A stretch of 5,196 nucleotides of DNA, taken from contig DAOUET010000110.1 in assembly GCA_034430155.1 (NCBI GenBank), positions 1 to 5,196 on the forward strand. The letters run 5' to 3'. Source of the DNA: DAOUET01 sp034430155. GTDB lineage: Bacteria; Chloroflexota; Anaerolineae; Anaerolineales; UBA4823. Shown one piece after another: positions 1 to 5,053 of the stretch (position 1 is its first letter; the number at the start of each line of letters is the position of its first letter). The notes beneath the pieces were generated by a model. It was given only the letters and a program-made list of their open reading frames with translations. It was not told where the DNA came from and ran no database searches. The translations under genes and the position numbers were made by a program.

Positions 1-1055
1 TAACACTGGTGCAGATAGCTAAGCAGGCCGGTGTGTCCATTGCTAGTGTCTCACGATACTTCAACGATAAACGTTCTGTCGGCAAGCAGGTTCAAAATAA
101 AATAACAGAAGCACTTGCCGAACTTGAACAGGACTTCAACCTCACACCATTCAGGCGAAAATTCAGACAAGACCGGGTCATAGGGCTTATCGTCCCTGAC
201 ATCCAGAATCCTTTCTTTCCGGCTTTGATCAAAGGTATCGAGAGCATCAGTAAAACACGAAGTTATGATTTAATTCTTTGTGATTCTGAAGGCGATCCCG
301 AGTTGGAGTTGAAACAACTCGGGGAATTGTGGGACATCGGGATTTCCGGCATAATCTTCATTCCCAGCGGATCAGGCGACCCGAACATTGACGCCGCCGT
401 GACACGGTACCAGCCGATCGTCTTTCTCGACCGAGTTTTCAATATGGATGGCATTTGCAGCGTACGCACTAACAATATCGAGGGTGCCATGCAGGCAACC
501 CGCTATCTAATCGACCTCGGTCACACTGATATAATCTACCTGACGAGGCCCCTTGAAGTGAGTAGTCTGCGGGAGAGATTAGACGGTTTCACAGGCACCT
601 TGAAAGCAAACGGAATTCAGCCGGAACCTTGGCGGATCATAACAGTGGAAAATACTCTAAGGATACCGTCGGACAGGGATTACTTCCTCGATCGTGCCTA
701 CGGGGTAGTGAAAGACCTATTGCACAAGCAGGCACCGTTTACAGCCATCTTCGCTGCGGATGACATCATGGCCTTGGGAGCTAGAAAGGCGGTAGAGGAT
801 GCAGAGCTCGATGTACCTAACGACATCTCGATAATCGGCTACGACGATATACCTCTGTCGCATGTCGTTGGATTAACGACCGTGTCTCAGCCCGCATATG
901 AAATGGGCAAGAACGCAGCCATTCTGGTCATTGATCTCATCGAAGACAGAACCAAACCTCCCAAAGAAATTATTCTGCGCTCCAGCATCGTCATTCGTGA
1001 TACCTGCCGCCGCATCACCAGCGAAAGTGGAGTATTCGGCACGGGGTCAACATGA
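1..1055 (+). CDS. LacI/GalR-family transcriptional regulator, probably 5'-partial at the window edge
   Basis: This is a DNA-binding repressor or activator with a periplasmic-binding-protein-like ligand domain, expected to sense a sugar or sugar-like effector in the cytoplasm. Numbering from the first in-frame GTG at position 9, the helix-turn-helix is at residues 2-20 (IAKQAGVSIASVSRYFND). The ligand domain starts at about 57 (IGLIVPDIQNPFF). Family hallmarks follow: RERLDGF at 188-194, FAADDIMALGA at 248-258, and the PNDISIIGYDDIP and LTTVSQP blocks at 270-295. The codons before the GTG read Thr-Leu and extend the usual family start (TLxxIAxxAGVS), and no stop separates them from the window edge. 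The true start is therefore probably just upstream, and the GTG is likely internal. The hinge region (43-54) lacks the usual PNxxARxL pattern. The stop overlaps the next ATG by four bases, implying translational coupling. The family is secure; the ligand is unknown. Confidence 0.93.
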   Translation, partial: TLVQIAKQAGVSIASVSRYFNDKRSVGKQVQNKITEALAELEQDFNLTPFRRKFRQDRVIGLIVPDIQNPFFPALIKGIESISKTRSYDLILCDSEGDPELELKQLGELWDIGISGIIFIPSGSGDPNIDAAVTRYQPIVFLDRVFNMDGICSVRTNNIEGAMQATRYLIDLGHTDIIYLTRPLEVSSLRERLDGFTGTLKANGIQPEPWRIITVENTLRIPSDRDYFLDRAYGVVKDLLHKQAPFTAIFAADDIMALGARKAVEDAELDVPNDISIIGYDDIPLSHVVGLTTVSQPAYEMGKNAAILVIDLIEDRTKPPKEIILRSSIVIRDTCRRITSESGVFGTGST

Positions 1056-2002
1056 GAGCAGCCTATCTTTCCACTCAAGGGTTTGATCTCAGGGAAACGA
1101 ATACTCCCAAGTGTGATGACGATTCACTCCTAATAAAGACTCTTGCCTGTGGAATCTGTGAGGGTGATCGTTACTCGTATGTCGATGCTTTAGGACAAGC
1201 ACTCGTGTTTGACGAAAAGGACGGCATCCTCGGCCATGAAGGAACCGGAACGGTAGTTGAAATCGGCAAGCGTGTGACAAATTTTTCGCCTGGGGACACG
1301 GTTACGAGTATCGATGGCGCATTTGCCGAGTATTTCAGCAGTACCACTTCAAGAACCCTGAAGATACCAGAAGGACTGGATCATACTCTGGTTTTGGGTG
1401 AACCCCTCGCCTGCTGTGTTCACGGCGGTTTACGCTATAACACGAGCTTAGGTGATCGAGCTGCTGTCATCGGCTGCGGCTTCATGGGAATGATCTGTGT
1501 CCAACTTTTGAGGCTCCAAGGTGCACGCGAAGTCTGCGCCATTGATCTGATTGATTGGCGGCTGACTGATTCATTGCGTTTTGGGGCTACCTCATCATAC
1601 AACCCGCACGGGAAAGAACCTGCAGAAATACACGGTGACCTCGGTTACTTTGACATCGTCATAGAGGCGACAGGAACTCCTGAAGCTATAGATATAGCCC
1701 AACAGCTTGTCGCCGAGCACGGGCGTATAGTCATCGTCGGCTATCACCAAACAAACAATGGCGCCCGGTCGGTTAATATGAAACTGTGGAATTGGAAAGC
1801 CATCGATGTCGTAAATGCTCATGTTCGCCGAACAGAGGAAAAGGTCGCTGCAATGGATGTAGGGCTCAAGTTGCTCAGTTCCGGAATGCTTGAAATCGCT
1901 TCTTTGATCACGAAGTACAAGTTCGAAAATATCAGTACAGCATTTTCAGATCTCGCGTCACGAAAAACGGGATTATACAAAGCATCCCTCGTATTTTCTT
2001 AA
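1052..2002 (+). CDS. Zinc-dependent medium-chain dehydrogenase (sugar/polyol dehydrogenase-like)
   Basis: This is a 316-residue cytoplasmic NAD(P)-dependent oxidoreductase of the medium-chain (alcohol/sorbitol/threonine dehydrogenase) superfamily, probably oxidising a secondary hydroxyl of a sugar, cyclitol or glycoside. The GroES-like domain carries CGICEGD at 33-39, GHEGTGTVVEIG at 61-72 and GEPLACCVH at 116-124. Likely catalytic zinc ligands are C36, H62 and E117 by analogy with sorbitol dehydrogenase. The Rossmann fold has GCGFMG at 141-146 and an acidic residue, D165, at the end of the second strand, which favours NAD over NADP. The four-cysteine structural-zinc lobe of classical alcohol dehydrogenases is missing, and the protein is shorter than the usual 340-360 residues, although both domains appear complete. 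The ATG overlaps the regulator's stop (ATGA). Only a weak GGGG lies upstream, so translation probably depends on coupling. The exact substrate cannot be read from the sequence. Confidence 0.92.
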   Translation: MRAAYLSTQGFDLRETNTPKCDDDSLLIKTLACGICEGDRYSYVDALGQALVFDEKDGILGHEGTGTVVEIGKRVTNFSPGDTVTSIDGAFAEYFSSTTSRTLKIPEGLDHTLVLGEPLACCVHGGLRYNTSLGDRAAVIGCGFMGMICVQLLRLQGAREVCAIDLIDWRLTDSLRFGATSSYNPHGKEPAEIHGDLGYFDIVIEATGTPEAIDIAQQLVAEHGRIVIVGYHQTNNGARSVNMKLWNWKAIDVVNAHVRRTEEKVAAMDVGLKLLSSGMLEIASLITKYKFENISTAFSDLASRKTGLYKASLVFS

Positions 2003-2067
2003 CGGGTAGATTGGTTTTCAACGCATCTTGTTTATCAATGTGTATAGCGTAGGACAATTTCGCCGAC

Positions 2068-2074
2068 AAGGGAG
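2068..2074 (+). promoter_or_regulatory. Ribosome binding site of the sugar isomerase gene
   Basis: AAGGGAG lies six bases before a GTG codon at 2081. It supports that GTG as the start of the downstream isomerase although no ATG is nearby. The rest of the 78-base gap (2003-2080) shows neither a convincing terminator nor a well-spaced promoter, so read-through from the dehydrogenase gene is likely. Confidence 0.75.
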
Positions 2075-2080
2075 AAACAA

Positions 2081-2863
2081 GTGATAAGTGAAAACCAGAT
2101 ATCAGCTCAGCTTTACACGGTGCGAGAACATCTGAGTAGTCTCTCTGAAATAAGTAACACATTAAAAAAGATACGCAAAATTGGCTATCGTGCGGTCGAA
2201 TTGGCGGGTCTGCACAATCATCGCGCAACGGAATGGCATAAGCTCTTGAAAGATAGCGGCCTTGTCTGTTGTTCAATACACGTGCCGCTGGAGACACTTA
2301 AACAGCTCCAGGATGGCATAATCGAGAATATCAGGCAGATAGGGTGCGAGTATGTTATCTGCCCCTATCCGACCGGTGTTTCCTTCGACAATTTGAGCTC
2401 AGTGAAAGAGTTGACGAAATGTCTCAATAAAATTGGCAAACGGTTCAGACAGGCTGGTATAACGTTCGCCTATCACAACCATAATATCGAGTTTTTGAAA
2501 ACCCATGAAATAACCTGGCTGGAGTATATCTATAATGAGACCGATCCCCAGTATGTGAAAGGTCAGTTAGATGTTTACTGGGTGCAAGCCGGCGGGGGAA
2601 ATCCGGAAGCCTGGTGTAAAAAGCTTGATAAGAGATTGCCTACGATTCACCTAAAAGACTTTGGAGTAGGAGGTCAAAACCAACCTGTCTTTAAAGAGCT
2701 GGGAGAGGGTAACCTGGACTGGTTGTCAATCATTAGAGCCGCAAAAAGCTCCGGGTGCGAGTGGTATATCGTGGAAATGGACGGAAATTGGATCGATGCC
2801 AACCCCTTCCATTCTCTTAAAAATTGTTATGATTACCTCAGAGACTCTGTTCTGGGCGGATAG
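2081..2863 (+). CDS. Sugar phosphate isomerase/epimerase family protein (xylose isomerase-like TIM barrel)
   Basis: This 260-residue cytoplasmic protein belongs to the AP-endonuclease-2/xylose-isomerase-like TIM-barrel superfamily, which includes IolE, hydroxypyruvate isomerase, tagatose epimerases and 3-keto-sugar-processing enzymes. Visible features are an N-terminal SAQLYTVREHL at 8-18, the strand ending YRAVELAGLH at 36-45, YHNHNIEF at 131-138, GQLDVYWVQAGGGNP at 161-175, IHLKDF at 189-194, ELGEGNLDW at 206-214 and IVEMDG at 230-235. By family analogy the divalent-metal ligands are E137, D164, H190 and E232, and all are present. Length is normal for the family. The GTG start is chosen for its strong ribosome binding site. 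Its place after a dehydrogenase suggests that it acts on the ketone that enzyme makes, by isomerisation, epimerisation or a related enediol reaction. This is inference, because family members differ widely in substrate and many act on unphosphorylated sugars despite the name. Confidence 0.9.
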   Translation: MISENQISAQLYTVREHLSSLSEISNTLKKIRKIGYRAVELAGLHNHRATEWHKLLKDSGLVCCSIHVPLETLKQLQDGIIENIRQIGCEYVICPYPTGVSFDNLSSVKELTKCLNKIGKRFRQAGITFAYHNHNIEFLKTHEITWLEYIYNETDPQYVKGQLDVYWVQAGGGNPEAWCKKLDKRLPTIHLKDFGVGGQNQPVFKELGEGNLDWLSIIRAAKSSGCEWYIVEMDGNWIDANPFHSLKNCYDYLRDSVLGG

Positions 2864-2896
2864 AAGATATAAATCTGTCTACCCTCTACGTTGGGA

Positions 2897-2920
2897 TTGA
2901 GCAACTATTGGTTGAACTCA
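2897..2920. repeat. Imperfect inverted repeat between the isomerase and URO-D-like genes
   Basis: TGAGCAAC (2898-2905) faces GTTGaaCTCA (2911-2920) across a five-base spacer, with two unpaired bases in the right arm. It sits in the 83-base gap before the URO-D-like gene, which otherwise has no clear promoter, terminator or ribosome binding site. It could be an operator or an RNA hairpin, or it may be chance. Confidence 0.3.
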
Positions 2921-2946
2921 TGTAACAGTAGAAAAGTCAAACCGTG

Positions 2947-4131
2947 ATGAAAAACTACCCTGCAGACAATGTAAAATCGTTGCTGGACACCATGGCTGTC
3001 ATTGTTGAGAGTCCTGAGAATAGTAAAAGACAAGAAAAATGGAATAGGTCGATTTTGAAAGGAACATATAAAAAGGATAGATCACCCAACATAAACAGCA
3101 TCCCTTGCACGCTCTTCTTGGGACCAACTTACTGGAATAAGAAGACAGGTATGGATATAGGCAGATATTATACAGATCCCGATTACTATTTAGAGAATTA
3201 TTTAAAAAATTCTATAGACCACTTCATCCGTTTCGATGATGACTCCTTTTTTACGAAGACAATCCCTATTCAGTTAGGTGTTGGTTTTGAATCAGAATTG
3301 CTAGGAGTAAAAGTACAATATTTAGCAGATAAAGATCCTTGGGTAGATATGAGCGGAGGTCGTGTAGAGAGTATGCAGGATATCGATAAATTGCCTTATT
3401 TCGAATTCTTCAATAATACACACATGAAATTCGTACATAGATTCTATAGAAGAATTGGTGACTCTATCAACGATTACAATGACTTTAAGGTTGGATTCCC
3501 AGACTGGTTTCGCGGACCGTTTCCTCTAGCGTTGGAACTGCGAGGATGGGAAAACTTGCTTGTTGATACGGTTGAGAACGAAGATTTGGTGCACTCTTTA
3601 ATGAAATATATCACAGGTTTTAGGATAGAGTGGTGCAGATGTAGAGAAAAGTTTACCGGCGAACACAGTACTATGCGGTTAGGAAATGATGAAATCAATT
3701 ATCCTATCGTTTCTGCTCATATATATGAAAAATTCGTTCTTCCTTATGAAATGGAGTTATTTAGATTCGGAAATAGAATTTCATATTGGCACAGTTGTGG
3801 AAATATTACACAAATTGCTGAAATAATTGGGAAAATACCGCAAATTGACTTGATCCAAATCAGTCCTTTTACAAATTTGGCAAAGATCGTTGAAATTTTT
3901 AAAGAACGCGCTACGGCGTTCCAGATATGGCTTCATCCAGTTGATGATGTTCTATTTGCCTCGAAAGAAAAAATGCGAAGTACGTTGAGAAGAATCTACG
4001 ATGATTGTAGTGAAATGGGAGTTGCGGATTTCTGCCTGGTCAGTGGTCATATACAACCGATGATGCAGTTGGTAGAACAAGAGCCAAAAATTAAAGAGTG
4101 GTTGCATCAAGTCCGAGCAGTATTCAATTAG
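2947..4131 (+). CDS. Uroporphyrinogen decarboxylase (URO-D) superfamily protein, not HemE; possible methyltransferase-like enzyme
   Basis: This 394-residue soluble protein has the C-terminal signature blocks of the URO-D/MtaA-MtbA superfamily. Numbering from the ATG, GFPDWFRGPFPLALELRGWENLL is at about 183-205, and LGNDEINYP at 245-253 is followed by SAHIYEKFVLPYEMELF at 256-272. SYWHSCGNI at 279-287 gives the H-x-C pair (H282, C284) that binds zinc in the methyltransferase branch. C363 near the C-terminus is a possible third ligand. The N-terminal arginine-rich RQAGR motif of true heme-pathway HemE is absent, so a heme role is unlikely. Related proteins move methyl groups between corrinoid proteins and thiols, but many members found in sugar clusters have no assigned reaction. 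GTG at 2944 directly precedes ATG at 2947; ATG is preferred, and neither has a clear ribosome binding site. The gene is much more AT-rich than its neighbours, which suggests a different origin. Confidence 0.85.
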   Translation: MKNYPADNVKSLLDTMAVIVESPENSKRQEKWNRSILKGTYKKDRSPNINSIPCTLFLGPTYWNKKTGMDIGRYYTDPDYYLENYLKNSIDHFIRFDDDSFFTKTIPIQLGVGFESELLGVKVQYLADKDPWVDMSGGRVESMQDIDKLPYFEFFNNTHMKFVHRFYRRIGDSINDYNDFKVGFPDWFRGPFPLALELRGWENLLVDTVENEDLVHSLMKYITGFRIEWCRCREKFTGEHSTMRLGNDEINYPIVSAHIYEKFVLPYEMELFRFGNRISYWHSCGNITQIAEIIGKIPQIDLIQISPFTNLAKIVEIFKERATAFQIWLHPVDDVLFASKEKMRSTLRRIYDDCSEMGVADFCLVSGHIQPMMQLVEQEPKIKEWLHQVRAVFN

Positions 4132-4144
4132 TGTTACTAACACT
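4130..4144. promoter_or_regulatory. Perfect 15-base palindrome, candidate operator
   Basis: AGTGTTA-C-TAACACT is a perfect inverted repeat with seven-base arms around a single central base. It begins within the stop codon of the URO-D-like gene and ends 21 bases before the PPC gene's ATG. The position fits a protein-binding site controlling the PPC gene, but the odd centre differs from the CG-centred sites typical of LacI proteins. It lacks a T-run, so it is not a standard terminator. Its role is unproven. Confidence 0.35.
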
Positions 4145-4155
4145 TGGAACGAAGT

Positions 4156-4160
4156 GGAGG
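4156..4160 (+). promoter_or_regulatory. Ribosome binding site that decides the PPC gene start
   Basis: GGAGG ends five bases before ATG at 4166. An in-frame GTG at 4154 would place this motif inside the coding sequence and has no ribosome binding site of its own, so the ATG is the better start. Confidence 0.8.
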
Positions 4161-4165
4161 TTTTA

Positions 4166-4582
4166 ATGATTTCGACGAATGCAGAGATGAGCCGTTTGTT
4201 GATGGTCAGAATGAATCCTAATGAAGATATACTGCTCGCGATCCGACAAGCTGTGAAGGACAATAACATCCGCAATGCTGTTATCCTAGGCGGTGCTGGC
4301 AGCGTCTGCAGCGCCAATTATCATGTAGTCTCGAACAAAGAACCTGATTCTTCTGATGTGTTCTGTGAAGTCGATCAGCATCTGGATGTGATCTCAATAC
4401 AAGGATTGGTCATTGATGGTCAAGTTCATGCTCACATCGCTTTTTCCGACGAGCACCATGGATTCGGAGGCCATCTAGAAAAAGGTTGTCGGGTTCTCAC
4501 TTTCGCAGCGGTTGCTCTGGCTGAGCTGTCCAAAATCAGTCTAACGGAGTGGGACACCCCGTACAAATTTTTCGGACAATAA
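4166..4582 (+). CDS. PPC/DUF296-domain protein (plants-and-prokaryotes conserved domain)
   Basis: This 138-residue protein is essentially a single PPC (DUF296) domain, the fold found at the C-terminus of plant AT-hook proteins and as stand-alone bacterial proteins that form trimers. Visible blocks are LLMVRMNPNEDILLAIRQAV at 11-30, NAVILGGAGSV at 37-47, VISIQGLVIDGQVHAHIAFSD at about 75-95 and GFGGHLEKGCRV at 99-110. H88, H90 and H103 are the conserved histidines, which I would expect to form a metal or ligand pocket. There is no AT-hook or other DNA-binding extension, so despite the common label 'DNA-binding protein' there is no sequence reason to assume DNA binding. It lies 34 bases after the URO-D-like gene and is last in the + strand run, so it probably serves the same pathway. 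Its biochemical function is unknown. Confidence 0.87.
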   Translation: MISTNAEMSRLLMVRMNPNEDILLAIRQAVKDNNIRNAVILGGAGSVCSANYHVVSNKEPDSSDVFCEVDQHLDVISIQGLVIDGQVHAHIAFSDEHHGFGGHLEKGCRVLTFAAVALAELSKISLTEWDTPYKFFGQ

Positions 4583-4597
4583 CACTTCTGACCTGGA

Positions 4598-4618
4598 TCC
4601 TATCCGGCAGCCATAGGA
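4598..4618. repeat. Short inverted repeat (hairpin 1) after the PPC gene
   Basis: TCCTAT (4598-4603) and ATAGGA (4613-4618) pair perfectly across a nine-base loop, starting 16 bases after the PPC stop. No T-run follows on the + strand, so it is at best a weak or factor-assisted terminator. Confidence 0.35.
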
Positions 4619-4637
4619 AACACATACAAGATGGAGG

Positions 4638-4660
4638 GATGCGTTGGCCGGAAACGCATC
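4638..4660. repeat. Perfect 8-bp hairpin (hairpin 2) in the convergent intergenic region
   Basis: GATGCGTT (4638-4645) and AACGCATC (4653-4660) form a perfect eight-pair stem around the seven-base loop GGCCGGA. It lies midway between two convergent genes. Neither flank has a T-run, so classic intrinsic termination is not supported. A transcript-end-stabilising hairpin or a dispersed genomic repeat are alternatives. Confidence 0.55.
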
Positions 4661-4673
4661 GCATAGGCAGCAT

Positions 4674-4706
4674 CAGGCCCCGCCTGTCACCTATAAGCAG
4701 GGCCTG
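4674..4706. repeat. GC-rich 7-bp inverted repeat (hairpin 3) just after the NifX-like gene
   Basis: CAGGCCC (4674-4680) pairs with GGGCCTG (4700-4706) across a 19-base loop. Read on the - strand it starts 14 bases after the NifX-like stop codon, a natural place for transcript termination. No T-tract follows, so the terminator role is tentative. Confidence 0.4.
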
Positions 4707-4720
4707 TGAGAAATGCGCAG

Positions 4721-5053
4721 CTAGTGATCGCAGGCGTTGTCCCCGGTCTCCAGGTTCCCCTTCAGGTAGCTGTCCACCACGATATCGGGAGTCTCACTGG
4801 GTGCGCCGCTGATCACCTCGATGCCCGCCTCCTCGAAGATCATCTGCGCCCTGTGACCCATGCCTCCGGCGATGACCAGGGTCACGCCTCTCTCTTTGAG
4901 CCACCGGGGCAGCAGCCCGGGTTCATGGGGCGGAGGCGTGACATCTTCTCGGGCCTGGATCGATTGATCCTCGATCTCGAACAGCGAGAACTGCTCGCTG
5001 TGTCCAAAGTGCTGCGAAAGCCTGCCGCCTTGAATAGGCATCGCAATTTTCAT
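4721..5053 (-). CDS. NifX/NifB-type dinitrogenase iron-molybdenum cofactor-binding family protein
   Basis: This 110-residue protein is a single domain of the dinitrogenase Fe-Mo cofactor biosynthesis family (NifX/NafY/C-terminal NifB type). The family binds or carries metal-sulfur clusters, and short stand-alone members also occur in anaerobes without nitrogenase. Visible features are the start MKIAMPIQGGRLSQHFGHSEQF at 1-22 with the HFGH motif at 15-18, PPPHEPGLLPRWLKERGV at 40-57, VIAGGMGHRAQ at 60-70 and the C-terminal DNACDH at 105-110 with C108. A ribosome binding site sits eight bases before the ATG. The start overlaps the stop of the upstream Mrp-like gene by four bases (ATGA), so the two are translated together. 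This supports a shared job in iron-sulfur or metal-cofactor handling. No nitrogenase genes are visible, so nitrogen fixation should not be inferred. Confidence 0.92.
   Translation of the reverse strand: MKIAMPIQGGRLSQHFGHSEQFSLFEIEDQSIQAREDVTPPPHEPGLLPRWLKERGVTLVIAGGMGHRAQMIFEEAGIEVISGAPSETPDIVVDSYLKGNLETGDNACDH

Noticed and set aside
1..11. GTG at position 9 as the true start of the LacI-family gene
   Set aside because: The preceding in-frame Thr-Leu codons extend the family alignment, and no ribosome binding site can be seen in the eight bases available, so an upstream start outside the window is more likely.
2011..2048. Possible promoter before the isomerase (TTGGTT or TTGTTT with TATAGC)
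   Set aside because: The spacings are about 26 and 9 bases, far from the usual 16-18, so it is not supportable as a sigma-70-type promoter.
1932..2297. - strand open frame across the dehydrogenase/isomerase junction
   Set aside because: It is antisense to two confident genes and has no family motif.
2947..4131. Calling this gene hemE (uroporphyrinogen decarboxylase of heme synthesis)
   Set aside because: The N-terminal RQAGR-type substrate motif is missing, an H-x-C zinc-like pair is present, and no other heme genes are nearby.
3952..4317. - strand open frame across the URO-D/PPC junction
   Set aside because: It is antisense to the two conserved genes and has no motif; the fact that three spurious frames share the same 121-residue length is coincidence.
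4549..4812. + strand open frame starting inside the PPC gene and crossing the intergenic hairpins
   Set aside because: It overlaps two real genes in the wrong frame or strand, lacks a ribosome binding site, and reads as arginine- and serine-rich low-quality sequence.
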